This document shows, in pieces, positions 53,260 to 64,000 of a stretch of 64,000 nt of DNA (the stretch's first letter is position 1; each line of letters starts with the position of its first letter). The stretch comes from Iris pallida (lineage: Eukaryota > Streptophyta > Magnoliopsida > Asparagales > Iridaceae): assembly GCA_029216955.1 (NCBI GenBank), contig JANAVB010010791.1, positions 2,878,799 to 2,942,798 of the forward strand, in the 5' to 3' direction. The position numbers were made by a program, and so were the translations under genes. Below the pieces are notes generated by a model that did no database searches, was not told where the DNA came from, and worked only from the letters and a program-made list of their open reading frames with translations.

Positions 53260-53942
53260 TAGGGATGAGCATTGAGTCGGTTCGGTTCAAACCAGAGTTA
53301 ATTTTTAGAATATCGAACATAACTGAACATATATCAAAATTAACGGAACCAAACCGACTTTGGACACAAATCGGATTAAACTGAACCATATTAAGTTTTG
53401 GTTCGGTTCAATTATTTGGTTGGACTGGACTTTTCTTGATGGGTTGGATTTTTGCCAAAACCAACCAAAAGAAAGCCAAGTACATTGAAAAACTGATTAT
53501 CTGTGTTCCTAATTTAGCAAACAAAATCTAAAAACTCAAAATATAAAAATATAAAAAAAAATATAAATATATTTATAGAAATGATTGTGGTTTTTTAGCG
53601 GATTGAAATTAGAAGGAACAAAAGAAAAATAAACGCTTTTGAGGGTTTTGAAATAAAGCTACTATCTTCAACTGAAAAACAAATTGAAGATAAAATTAGG
53701 ATGGATGAGATTACAAAACAAGAAGTTACAAAAAAAAAAAAATCAAAGAGATTAATTTCAAATATCTATAATTCGATTTTCGTTCGGGTCCCAATTTCAA
53801 AAATCGAACTCCGAATCGAAAAAAATTTAAATACCAAAAATTAAAACCGTAAACCGAACGTACTATAGAAAACCGAACCGAATCACTATTTCAGTTTGGT
53901 TCTGATCATTTTTCGGTTTTAAAACAAGAAATGCTCACCCTA
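53260..53942. mobile_element. hAT-type MITE 1 (CCGAACCGAA core)
   Basis: Ends TAGGGATGAGCATT and AAATGCTCACCCTA, flanked by a perfect 8-bp duplication tagccggc (53252-53259 and 53943-53950). The subterminal regions are made of ggttcggtt and aaccgaacc words that pair with each other. 683 bp, no transposase. Confidence 0.9.
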
Positions 53943-53950
53943 TAGCCGGC

Positions 53951-54863
53951 CATATACGTACTACATGACATTGTACCGAAAATAAGTCAGACATGTGATG
54001 TGCACAATTTGGGACAAACGTGCACAGCACATGACCGATTTTATTTCTACGCCCGCTTGTCTCAAATTGGGCATTGTACGACACGGAAAATTTCATGCTT
54101 CACTTAGTACAAGCCTGCGATGGCACTACAAATGCGGGTGTGCCAATGTCGACACAATATTACCAATAATATCAAGTTGAGATTTAGTTTTTGATTCCCG
54201 ATCGTGATTTCTAGCCGAGGGGGACATCATGTAAGGTGATTTCTTCGGACACCCACGACCGTGAATTAAAGTGAAAACGTCAGGAATTAACTAGTTTTGT
54301 TCACCTAGTACATTGGGATAGGGGGATTCCAAATTTCATGTTGTCCCGCTAGCTAGGACTCCCTTGTGGTTACGGAGCTTACTGTTACTGTCAAGAAGGG
54401 TACATTTCCAAATTATCGTCGAGTAATGCATTCTAGTTCCATGTATAATTTTTAATTCAAGGTCGTGTGATGTTATTGATTTTCTATGCCTAGTCTGATG
54501 AGTCCTTGGTCAGTATCGACGTTTACAATGCATGTTATCCCGAAACTTCACTTGCATATGACAGTAAACAGTACTGTGATAGCGCTAGTTAGTTAATAAT
54601 ATCAAGTCATAACATATGATTGGCCGAGGTGGATGTATGATTCTAGCATTCTCCAGCTTATGATTCTTTATCGAGTACAATATTTAGTTCTAGTTAAGTA
54701 TATTTTGTTCCTGCATTTTATTACTGCAATTACTATTTTTTGCTTGCATGTTGGTTTTAGCATACCTTAAGAGTTTTTCTTATGTTACTTGCTATCTGGG
54801 GTTGACCACATTGGGGTTTTTTTTTGGCCAGATCTTATAGCAGAGCTAGAGGATCTTTCGTAT
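53951..54863. other. non-coding spacer
   Basis: No gene, array or element ends recognised. Confidence 0.5.
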
Positions 54864-54871
54864 CTCCCGCT

Positions 54872-55380
54872 TAGGAGTGCAACTCGGGTGGGTTGGGTCG
54901 GGCTTGAGGTCAACCCGAGCCCAAGCCAGACCTGACCTCAGGTTCAACATATGTAGCCTAAGACCAAGCCCGGAGGATCGAGTTGGGCTCGGGTTGTGTC
55001 GGATTTATCGGGCTTTAATATGATATTTGGAATAATTTTAAACAAGAGTATTATTAAATACATAATCAAATAACAATGAAGTCTCAATCATTACAAAATA
55101 AAACTGAAATGAGATATAGGACGAGTGAAGAGTTTGGTGAAAAAATTTAGGGTTTAAACTTTTTATTTAAGAATTATGAAACAATATATATACATAAATT
55201 ATATGTATGTTGGGTTTCGGGTTCTTTGGGTAACCCGACACATGAACCCAACCTGATTTTTGATCGGGTTCAAATGTTTTAACCCGAGCCCGAATCAGGG
55301 TTTCTTCAACCCTAGCCCCCAACCCTTTAACGGGTTTACCCGATCGGATTCGGGTTTAGCCCGCCCGAGTTGTAACCCTA
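54872..55380. mobile_element. hAT-type MITE 2 (CGGGTTGGG core)
   Basis: Ends TAGGAGTGCAACTCGGG and CCCGAGTTGTAACCCTA, flanked by a perfect 8-bp duplication ctcccgct (54864-54871 and 55381-55388). The subterminal parts consist of gggttcgggtt and aacccgagcc words. 509 bp, no transposase. Confidence 0.9.
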
Positions 55381-55635
55381 CTCCCGCTTGATAGTTCATA
55401 CTAAGAAAACCGCTTTCTGAGAGCCTTAATGTGTTTTTGATTCCTTCGCCCATTAGTAAATTATGTATCTATTTCGGGAGTTTAGTCGCCGAGAATGTGT
55501 TAGCTCGTGTTTTGGAATCCTATTTCCGTCTACGAGAAGCATGTTTATATACACTCTAGACTACATCTAGTTATGATCATGTATGATTGTATATTCTCGC
55601 TAGTAGTCTATTTTGTATTATTAGCTTCATGACCA

Positions 55636-55637
<2 letters not shown>

Positions 55638-55716
<79 letters not shown>
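55638..55716. repeat. (AT)n microsatellite
   Basis: About 38 uninterrupted AT units. Confidence 0.95.
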
Positions 55717-55718
<2 letters not shown>

Positions 55719-55935
55719 GGGAAACCTTACCGTTATATTATTTGATAATTATATCTTGCTAATTACTTGCTTAAATGAGATTGAGACATCTAGTATTGTG
55801 ACCTAGTATTGACCGTTGGATTATATAGTAACTCCCATGTTGTTATACAACCATAAGCCTACTCTGGGGTACTAGCATACTCCGTAGTGCATAGATGGCC
55901 TAGTACCACCTCTCCAGTATTCTAGTTTTTGGGTG

Positions 55936-56375
55936 TGACAATTGTACCACATGTCGACGATATATTCAAGAAAACCAAGTCTTCGACCTTAAATTTAGTA
56001 TCTTTGGTGATTATCTGCCTAATGCCTCTGCTTATCCGGTGCCACTCTTGAGTCTCTCTGGAATCGTCTTCACCTTATCCTTAGCATCTACTACCATCTT
56101 AGGTCCCAACAAGGATCTCTCTTTCATATCGTTTTATGGCAGTGGGTATAGTGCTTCAAAAGGCGATATCTCGATGCTCGCCTGGCAGCAAGTATCATAA
56201 GAGAACTCAACCAAGTGCAAGTGGTCATCACATTACCCTCCAAAATACAACATACACATACGTAACATGTCTATAGTGTATCAATTGTACGCTTTCATAT
56301 TGTCCATCCATCTGAGGGTGATAAGTTATACTAAGCTTCAATTGCGTACCTAGGCTCTCCAAATCCTCTAATAAG
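55936..56375 (-). pseudogene. gypsy integrase fossil
   Basis: Minus-strand pieces read ESLGTQLKLSITYHPQMDGQ near 56370-56310. Near 56210-55960 they read SYDTCCQASIEISPFEALY, then ERSLLGPKMVVDAKDKV, and KTWFS at the end. This is the integrase C-terminal half of a Tekay/Del-like gypsy. Many stops; no LTR or chromodomain left. It is a different lineage from the chromovirus in the SINAT intron. Confidence 0.75.
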
Positions 56376-56832
56376 TGTGGATCCAAAGCAAATCAACTTG
56401 AAAAGGGTGTGGACCAGGTTGTGTCAGATTCCTAATCCAAAGCGGATTTGGAGTCATCAATTCCACGCGAACCCTGGGTGTCAATTCTCCCCTGCTCGAA
56501 TCTAGCAGTCAGAATCGAGGGGGAGAAATTCGATGATGGATCTAATTGATGGGTTAGTAGACAAGATTGGATGGGTTATAAAACCCATGTCCCAAAGGTT
56601 GAAAATTTTCCTAAGATTTAAAACTTACTAAATTAGGTGATACCTATCCTAAGGCTTTTTTTTTTCCTAAAATCAGGACTAGAGTCATTAGGATTATTTT
56701 TGATCAAACATGATTAGTTAGAGAAATTAAGTGGATGTGAGTAAAATTCAAATTAAACACAAAAGTGTTTTAGAACTATAGTCAAGGAAAAATAAAAATA
56801 ATTATAAAATAGACAAAGTAAAGTAATCAAAG
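56376..56832. other. non-coding spacer
   Basis: No gene recognised. Ends at an (AT)n run (56833-56872). Confidence 0.5.

Positions 56833-56872
<40 letters not shown>
56833..56872. repeat. (AT)n microsatellite
   Basis: Roughly 19 AT units directly left of a foldback element. Confidence 0.9.
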
Positions 56873-57106
56873 TGACATCTGAAAAAATACGCAATTTCAA
56901 CCACACGACATGAAATGAATGGTTCAGATTTAAATGCATACTAGCATGGTTGTCAAATTTGACATGCATGCTAATCAATAGTAGGTTGTATTAATTAGTA
57001 GAATATTCAATTTTACATGCATGCTAATTAATACAAATTACTCTACCAAATCTGAACCATTCATTTCAAATGACTGCGGATGAGATTGTGTATTTTTTAG
57101 ATGTCA
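56873..57106. mobile_element. foldback MITE, ~60-bp inverted ends
   Basis: tgacatctgaaaaaatacgc at the left pairs with the reverse complement of gtattttttagatgtca at the right. Both arms continue into gaaatgaatggttcagattt. 234 bp, non-coding. The left flank is an AT run, so the duplication cannot be defined. The superfamily is unknown. Confidence 0.75.
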
Positions 57107-57206
57107 TATTGTACGTGTCACCTTATCCCGAACACACACACACATATATGGGAAAAATATGGAGCGTGGCTGCTTGAGCGGTATACCCACAGGCGACGAC
57201 TATCAT

Positions 57207-57486
57207 TAGGGGTGAGCATTCGGTTTATTCGGTTTAAACCGAACCGAATAACCCAAAACCGAATTGGACCGAAACCGAATAAGCAAAACCGAAACCGAAC
57301 CGAATTGGCCCAAAATCGAATCAAACCGAACCGAATTAAATCGGTTCGGTTTTTGGTTTATTCGGTTTATTCATATTTTTTTGATTTTTTTGAACTTTTT
57401 TTGTTAATATATAAAGTAACTAAATATACATAGACATATTTAGTATATACCTATATATATTTAGTATATACCTATATATATTAATA

Positions 57487-57559
<73 letters not shown>

Positions 57560-57761
57560 AAAATTATTTAATTAAATTTTTTTATTCGGTTTTCGGTTTT
57601 GGACCGAAACCGAAACCCAAAACCGAAACAGAAACCGAATAAGAAAATTTAGTATTTTCAAAACCGAAACCGAACCGAATTTTTTTAAAACCGAACCGAA
57701 CCTCTTATTCGGTTCGGTTCGATTCGGTTTTCGGTCCAAAACCGAATAATGCTCACCCCTA
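57207..57761. mobile_element. hAT-type MITE 3 (CCGAACCGAA core)
   Basis: Ends TAGGGGTGAGCATTCGG and CCGAATAATGCTCACCCCTA, flanked by a perfect 8-bp duplication actatcat (57199-57206 and 57762-57769). Same family as MITE 1. It has (TA)n and (AC)n runs in the middle (about 57487-57560). 555 bp. Confidence 0.93.
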
Positions 57762-57829
57762 ACTATCATAGGAGATTTGCTCGGTCAAAATTGACCGGTG
57801 CATTCAGGCTGACACATGGGTATGAAAGA

Positions 57830-58290
57830 AGATGGAAAAAATAGACTTGAACTACAGAGTAGTATTTGACAGTGTACGGACTGTTCATCCGTGTATGGAT
57901 AAGCTAGAGTTCATATGGGCTAGTGGGATAGCAATGATGATGCAGCTCTCTATGTATAAGTTATGTTTGGGTAGATTATTGACGTTGGATCGACTAGGTC
58001 AGTTTGGAGTTCTGGTAGAAGACTCTAAATGTGTTTTGTGTCGACGGGAAATGAAACTATGAATCATTTATTCTTTGATTGCTCGGTTACAGGACAATTG
58101 TGGCAAGTACAATGGACTAAGCTCAATATGCCTAAAGTTAGTGCTCGATACTGGAAAGAGGTGAATGACGAAATCAGTAATGAGAGGGATCGTGGTTCCC
58201 AGTGGTTCAGTAAAGCCAAAATACGATTGGCGGATGCAGTATGGCACATATGAAAAGAATGTAATAGTCGAATTTTTGAGGGTCTTGTCA
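57830..58290 (+). pseudogene. LINE zf-RVT fragment
   Basis: Encodes LYKLCLGRLLTLDRLGQFG, then CVLCRREMKL-stop, NHLFFDCSVTGQLWQ after a frame change, and ADAVWHI-stop-KECNSRIFEG. This is the zinc-binding C-terminal domain after reverse transcriptase in plant LINEs. The first Cys pair is CVLC, and a further Cys follows in FFDC. The RT itself is absent, the 3' end is cut by MITE 4. Confidence 0.82.
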
Positions 58291-58298
58291 CTTCTAAT

Positions 58299-59009
58299 TA
58301 GGGATGCAAATGAGCCGAGCCGTTTGCTAGCTGCTTGAAGCTCAACTCGATAAAAGCTCGTTTGAGCTCGGTTCGTTTAGTAAACAAGATGAGCTCAAGC
58401 TTCATTTTCGAGCTCGTTTAATAAACAAGCCAAGCTCAAGCTTAGAAGTACTCGGCTCGTGAGCTGGCTCATTTATGAGCTTGCGAGCTAGCTCGTTTAG
58501 AAGCACGTTTAGGAGCTTGTTTAGAAGCTAGATTATTCTTTGTTTAATTATAATTTTATATATGTTCATATAACAATATGGTTGTGTATTATATATTTAT
58601 ATGTCCTTAATAATTGATATTAAGGAACTTTTTTAATTAAATGTTTATAAATAAATTGTTAATGTTACAAGTACTTGAATTCAAACCTATCTAGCTTGAA
58701 ATCGAGCTCATTAAGCTTGAAATCAAGCTTAATGAGCTTGAAATAAAGTTGAGCGAGCTTAAAATCAAGCTTAACGAGCTTGATTTTGAGCTTATCAAGG
58801 TTGTTTATCAAGCTTAAATCAAGCTTGCTTATCAAGCCAAGCTCGAACTCAAACCAAGCCAAGCTTAAGCTTAATATAAACAAGCTCTAGACAAGCTCAA
58901 GCTCTAAAATAAAAAACTTATCAAGCTCGAACTTGAGCTTGATTAATTATAGTCAAGCCAAGCTCAAGCTTACAAAAGCTTGGCTCGACTTGGCTCGTTT
59001 GCAGCCCTA
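58299..59009. mobile_element. hAT-type MITE 4 (AGCTCGAGCTC core)
   Basis: Ends TAGGGATGCAAATGAGCC and GGCTCGTTTGCAGCCCTA, flanked by a perfect 8-bp duplication cttctaat (58291-58298 and 59010-59017). Rich in gagctcg / caagctcaagctt words that fold onto each other. 711 bp. Inserted at the end of the LINE fragment. Confidence 0.93.
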
Positions 59010-59123
59010 CTTCTAATATAGGGATAATTCATAATATTGAGCATGATGTATTGATTAACGGGCACAAAATGAAGGTCATATGAGTGAACTTCGGCTGTAA
59101 CAAAAGTTTATGCAATACAATTA

Positions 59124-59493
<370 letters not shown>

Positions 59494-59509
59494 TATTTGT
59501 GTGTGTGTG

Positions 59510-60191
59510 TAGGGCTGCAAATGAGCCAAGCCGTTCGCGAGCTGCTCGAAGCTCGGCTCGATAAAAGCTCGTTTTAGCTTGGTTCGTTTAGTAAACAAGC
59601 TGAGCTCAAGCTTCATTTTCGAGCTCGTTTAATAAACGAGCCAAACTCAAGCTTAGAAGTACTCGGCTCGTATGAGCTCGCGAGCTGGCTCGTTTATGAG
59701 CTTGCAAGCTGGCTCGTTTAGAAGCTCATTTAGGAGCTCGTTTAGAAGCTCGTTTGTTCTTTTTTGAATTCTAATTTTTTTTTTTGCATTATATATTTAT
59801 ATGTTCTTAAAAATTGATATTAAGGAACTTTTTTAATTAAATTTTTTAAATAAATTGTTAATATAACGGTTACTTGAATTCAAACCTAGATAAATTAAAA
59901 TCGAGCTCGTTAATCTTGAAATCAAGCTTAATGAGCTTGAAATAAAGTTGAGCGAGCTTTTGAGCTTATCAAGCTCGTTTATCAAGCTTGAATCAAGCTT
60001 TCTTATCAAGCCAAGCTCGAGCTCAAACCAAGCCAAGCTCAAGCTTAATTTAAACAAGCTCGAGCCAAGCTCAAGCTCTAAAATAAAAAACAATTATCAA
60101 GCTCGAGCTCGAGCTTTAGCTCGATTAATTCTAGTCAAGCCAAGCTCAAGCTTACAAAAGCTTGGCTCGGCTTGGCTCGTTTGCAGCCCCA
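59510..60191. mobile_element. hAT-type MITE 5 (AGCTCGAGCTC core)
   Basis: Ends TAGGGCTGCAAATGAGCC and GGCTCGTTTGCAGCCCCA, flanked by tgtgtgtg (59502-59509 and 60192-60199); it inserted into a (TG)n run. Close relative of MITE 4. 682 bp. Confidence 0.9.

Positions 60192-60262
<71 letters not shown>
60192..60262. repeat. (TG)n(TA)n microsatellite
   Basis: TG units followed by about 25 TA units, ending directly at the LTR of copia B. Confidence 0.93.
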
Positions 60263-60267
<5 letters not shown>

Positions 60268-60487
60268 GAGTTTTGGTTTTTTTCTTTAGAAAGCTTTAGT
60301 CCCACATCGGAAAAAACAAAGAGATTGTATCTCTATATATTAGCTTTGCTATTATTGGAGATGCACATGTGGTGTGGAGGTGCACATGGGTTTGCCATGT
60401 GGGGTTATTTTTCTAATGGAAAAAAGGCTAAAATCAACAATTAAAGCATTCATGCTTTTTGCTCTTGGGAAATTCATTTCCATAGGA

Positions 60488-60575
60488 GCTAAGCCCCGTT
60501 GGGGCTTAGCGACTCGGACTCGGACTCGGACTCGGACTCGGACTCGGACTCGGACTCGGGCTCGGGCTCGGGCTC
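60488..60575 (+). repeat. hairpin plus hexamer array in copia B LTR
   Basis: gctaagcccc-gtt-ggggcttagc is a perfect 10-bp-arm hairpin at 60488-60510. Directly after it come about ten hexamers of gactcg / ggctcg type to 60575. The copia A LTR has only a few such hexamers and no such hairpin. Confidence 0.92.
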
Positions 60576-60984
60576 GTGTCTTTGCATGTTCTGAGCGGTT
60601 GCTCCATATTCGGGGTGGTTACTACCACGTCCCTAACATTGTGCTAACCGGGCAGTTGTTGCAGGGGCTTATATAAGGCCTCCTCATTCTCTCTCACAGG
60701 GAAGAACTAAGACACAAGTAGTAGACAGAAAGTTTACAAGTGCTTAGAAGCTGTTAGAGAGAAGAGAGGTATTGTACCAGCGTTGAGTTTTGCACGGGAG
60801 TTCGTGTTCATCCGAGGAGTCAGAAGAGCAAGAGTGTTCCAAGTTCTCTGACGAACTTGCTGGTTCCTGGAAGCTATTCGTGTGGGGCGAATAAAGCTTT
60901 GAGCAACGGTGATCATTCACCCCAGCAGGAGTTTTTTTCCATCTTTCGCCTGTCACCTTTTTTGTTGGTATTATCAGGATTCTA

Positions 60985-61245
60985 TTAGCGCACCTTCGGT
61001 GAAGTGTTTGCGTTGGTATTATCAGAATTTTATTAGCGCACCTTCTGTGAAGTGTAGCACTAGTAGAATTTCTCTTACGTACCTTCTGTGAAGTGTTACG
61101 TTCTATGTACCTTCTGTGAAGTGTAACACTAGTGGAATTTCTCTTACGTACCTTCTGTGAAGGGTTACGTTCTGTGCACCTTCTGTGAAGTGTAGCACTA
61201 GTTAAAATTTCTCTTACGTACCTTTTGTGAAGTGTTACGTAATAA
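60985..61245 (+). repeat. tandem repeat around accttctgtgaagtgt in copia B LTR
   Basis: The phrase taccttctgtgaagtgt (with small changes) occurs about seven times. A larger unit, gcactagt-aatttctcttacgtacc...gttacgt, of roughly 70 bp appears about three times. Confidence 0.85.
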
Positions 61246-61333
61246 CGATTGTTTGTACAATTGTTACGAAATTTCAGTTTTCCATCAAAAAATTGTGCCC
61301 CGGCTTTAACAATTTCAAAGCTTTATTGCTACG

Positions 61334-61808
61334 ATGGAAAACGTTAATGTTTCACTCTTCAATTCTGACTTTTGCAAGTTAGAAAAGTTTGATGGAGAAC
61401 ATTACCAAGTCTGGAAGAGGAAGGTTTATCTCACCCTTCAACTCAAAGACGTAGATCACGTGCTTCTGGAGGAAAACCTACTGTTCCAGATGTTGGGTCT
61501 ACTTCCGCAATCACCGCGGCTACTAAACTTCAAGCAAAATGGAGAAGGGAAAATAGTATTTGCAGGCTGCTTATCCTGAATGCTATGGAAGATTCCCTTG
61601 CATAATCCTATTCTAAGAAAAATATTGCTAGAGACATATGGGAGTCTCTATAAAAACTCTACGAAGAAGACAAGAACCGCAGTAAAATATTTGTGGTTGA
61701 AAAATATCACAAGTGGTTTTTTGAGGACGAAAAGTCTATGCTGCTGCAGGTGAAGGAGTTCCTAAAACTGCGACAGAAGCTGGAAGACGAGGCGATGCCC
61801 CTCCCGAC
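61334..61808 (+). pseudogene. copia B gag N-terminus
   Basis: Starts [28 protein letters not shown] frameshift near 61480 and stops (near 61603 and 61651) break it. Fragments ENSICRLLILNAMEDSLA, KLYEEDKNRSKIFVVEKYH and [15 protein letters not shown] can still be read in other frames. Confidence 0.88.
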
Positions 61809-62528
61809 ATGTTTGTTATTGGAGGGATTGTCTCAAAGCTCCCCGCTGGGTGGAGCCAGTTCTATGCAAACATGCATAGGAAGAAGCTTGAGATCAGCCT
61901 TGAAGATCTCTTGCAGAAAATCTATGTTAAGGACCAGATGCGGGCTCAACTGAAGGTGGACACACTGTCCAAGCAATTGGCTAACGCCAATCTGGTTCAT
62001 ATCAAGGAACCAAGGGGAAAGCAGGCGGCTTCCCACAGCAAGAAGAAGGACCCTGACAATCTAAAAGTCAAGGAAACTTCTATCAAGAAAAAGAAGCCAA
62101 AGTCTCAAATGCCTTGCTTCAAGTGTGGCAAGAAGGGCAACTTTAAGAATGAGTGCAAAGTAAAGACCAAGCAATCAGAGCAAGGAGAGCCTAGTAAGGT
62201 ATCTATGATCACTGACATTGTTGCTATGATTGCACAGGTTGATGCGGTAGGGACTGACTATGACTGGTGGGTAGACACTGGAGCCTCCTGCCATGTCTGC
62301 TCTAGTAAGGAGTGGTTCACCACCTACACACCTACTTCTGAAGTAGTTATGATGGCGAACCAGGCACAAGCTGAAGTGCTCGGGATCGGGACGGTAGTAT
62401 TAAAGCTGACTTCGGGGAAGTCTTTGACGCTTCAAGGCGTGAAGCACGTACCTGCTATCGCTAAGAACCTGATCTCAGGAGGCCTACTCTGCAACGCAGG
62501 CCTCAGGATGGACATCAATGCTGGCTAG
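61809..62528 (+). pseudogene. copia B gag C-terminus, zinc knuckle and protease
   Basis: 239-codon open stretch with gag sequence FVIGGIVSKLPAGWSQFYAN, knuckle CFKCGKKGNFKNEC (Asn at the usual His-side position) and protease WWVDTGASCHVC. Ends at TAG 62526-62528, where copia A has Gln. Confidence 0.9.
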
Positions 62529-63218
62529 ATGGTAATGTCTATCAAGGAAACATATTTCGGGAAAGCTTATTATACCGAAGGAATGTTCAAAATTCAGCTT
62601 GTAAATCAGTCCAATATAATTAATGTAATTAATGAAGTCACTCCTTCTGCTTATACTCTTGAGTTGTGGCATAATAGGCTGGGACATGTTCATTATAAAC
62701 GAATAAACAGAATGTCTAGTCTAGGACTTATCTCCAAATGTGGGATTAAGGTAGAGAAATATGAAGTATGTGCTCAAACGAAGATCACAAGGAAACCCTT
62801 TCCTCGGGTTAATCGAAGTACAGATCTTCTAGAGTTGGTACACTCCGATATCTGTGACTTCAAACAGTTCTCTACAAAGGCCGGAATAAAGTATTTTATA
62901 ACCTTCATCGATGACTTCTCTAAGTATGCGTTCGTCTACTTGCTGAAGGCTAAAGACGAAGCATTCGAAAAGTTCAAGGAGTTCAGAGCCGAAGCTGAGC
63001 GACAAACTGGACAACAACTCAAAAGAATAAGAAGTGATCGAGGTGGAGAGTACAGGTCTCATGAATTCGCATCGTTCTGCAAAGAACATGGAATTGTCAA
63101 TGAGACTATGGCTCCGTACTCTCCTCAATCAAACGGAGTAGCAGAGAGGAAGAACAGAACATTAACAGAAATGATTAACTCAATGTTGTTGACTGCTGGC
63201 CTTCCTAAGTGCTACTAG
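62529..63218 (+). pseudogene. copia B integrase
   Basis: Zinc-binding tail [14 protein letters not shown] and the core [30 protein letters not shown] and [20 protein letters not shown]. Ends LPKCY-stop (TAG 63219), where copia A has Trp. Confidence 0.9.
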
Positions 63219-63230
63219 GGTGAAACTGTA

Positions 63231-64000
63231 TTGACGGCCACTTTTATTCTAAATAGAGTGCCTCATGCAACTTCAGACGTTACTCCTCATGAACTCTGGT
63301 TCAAGGTCAGACCTAACTTGAATGTCATTCGAGTGTGGGGGTGTCTAGCATATGTCAAGCTTCCAGATCTGAAGATTCAGAAGCTTGGGACAAGGACTAC
63401 TAAGACGATCTTCTTGGGGTATGCCGAAAAGAGTGATGCTCGGAGATTTCTTGATATTGAGTCAAATCATATCATTGAATCTCGCGATGCAGAATATTTT
63501 GAAGACAAATTTACTAGGCACAAGAATATTGTTCTTGCGGATGTACCGGAGAACAATGAGGGTGCGCAGCAAACTGAAGTCTTCAATGAAGATATGGTCC
63601 AAGAAGATGTTGTTGAAACAACGGTTGAACTAGAACAAGCTGAGCCGTCAGCTAAGCGTGTGAGGAGGCCGAAGGACTTCGGAAGTGACTTTGTCACCTA
63701 TCATGTGGAAGCAGATCCGCTTACATATGATGAGGCGATGAAGACCAGAGACGCAGTTTTCTGGAAGGAGGCGATTGACAATGAAGTTGATTCCATTACC
63801 TCAAATAACACTTGGGTGTTGGTTGATCTTCCTGAAGGAGCGAAACCCATCGGATGAAAATGGATCTTCAAGAAGAAGATGAAAGCAGACGGAACTATTG
63901 ACAAGTTCAAGGCTAGGTTGGTAGCCAAGGAGTTTTCTCAGAAGCAGGAAATTGACTATTTTGACACATATGCTCCAGTAGCCCGGATGACCACTATCAG
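63231..64000 (+). pseudogene. copia B integrase C-terminus and RT start
   Basis: Frame with [34 protein letters not shown] and [15 protein letters not shown], then a TGA at 63855 where copia A has Cys. [12 protein letters not shown] and [12 protein letters not shown] follow to the window edge. Confidence 0.9.

Larger units (their letters stand above)
60263..61312 (+). repeat. 5' LTR of copia B
   Basis: TGTTGGAGTTTTGG...GGCTTTAACA, about 1050 bp. It shares with the copia A LTR the block agtcccacatcgg and a region near 60855-60930 (cttgctggttcctggaagct, gtggggcgaataaagctt). It contains a hairpin (60488-60510), a gactcg hexamer array (60511-60575) and a tandem repeat (60985-61245). Confidence 0.88.
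60263..64000 (+). mobile_element. Ty1/copia element B, running off the window
   Basis: Plus-strand relative of copia A. The 5' LTR (60263-61312) is followed by atttcaaagctttattg and the gag start, the same leader words as in A. gag, zinc knuckle, protease, integrase and the first RT blocks are present, then the window ends. At least four stops and frameshifts inactivate it. Its orientation is opposite to copia A. Confidence 0.9.

Overview
This is nuclear DNA from a flowering plant. The evidence is a spliced SINAT-type E3 ligase gene, plant-type copia and chromovirus retrotransposons with tRNA-Met primer sites, a plant mobile domain (PMD) gene, a Mutator-like element (MULE), and hAT elements with 8-bp target duplications. 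I cannot name the species. The window is an accessory, transposon-dense region. The only convincing host gene is the SINAT gene, and most other coding sequence is decayed transposon.

Layout. 1-2.1 kb holds transposon debris. 2582-20471 (minus strand) is a SINAT/SIAH-type RING ligase gene with three coding exons that splice cleanly into about 305 aa. Its second intron is 15.6 kb because it holds a three-deep nest: a chromodomain-bearing gypsy element (3760-18469) was split by a copia element (5037-14098), whose 5' LTR was then split by a 2354-bp TG...CA solo LTR (11628-13981) with a perfect 5-bp duplication. 21-33 kb holds SIRE/Maximus-like copia remains on both strands, a plant-transposon-protein pseudogene, LTR fragments and a truncated copia. 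33365-38749 is a complete but decayed copia with both LTRs. 40.5-42.9 kb has a further SIRE-like LTR and a 1.44-kb hAT element with an 8-bp duplication.

44377-52210 is the most interesting part: a MULE of about 7.8 kb with 43-bp inverted ends. It carries a multi-exon PMD gene (plus strand), converging on a MULE transposase (minus strand, 610-codon open frame, D-D-E and SWIM motifs present). The transposase reads in frame, across a single TGA, into an OTU-like cysteine-protease domain. The element holds three arrays (9, 14 and 8 copies) of a roughly 27-bp palindrome with arms TGGACTGCC/GGCAGTCCA. One array is in the first intron of the PMD gene, one lies between the converging 3' ends, and one is in the inferred first intron of the transposase gene. 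Each array has its own 9-nt centre.

53-60 kb is an AT-rich tract with five non-autonomous hAT elements that all start TAGG and all have perfect 8-bp duplications. It also has a gypsy integrase fossil, a LINE zinc-domain fossil, a foldback MITE and long (AT)n runs. 60263 to the window edge is a plus-strand copia related to the one in the SINAT intron, with its 5' LTR and a polyprotein broken by stops.

How they work together. Only the SINAT gene has an apparent cellular role. The retrotransposons are dead by stops and frameshifts. The MULE is the one element whose transposase frame looks intact, and its genes (DNA cutting/joining, an OTU-type protease, PMD) plus the palindrome arrays form a module worth testing.
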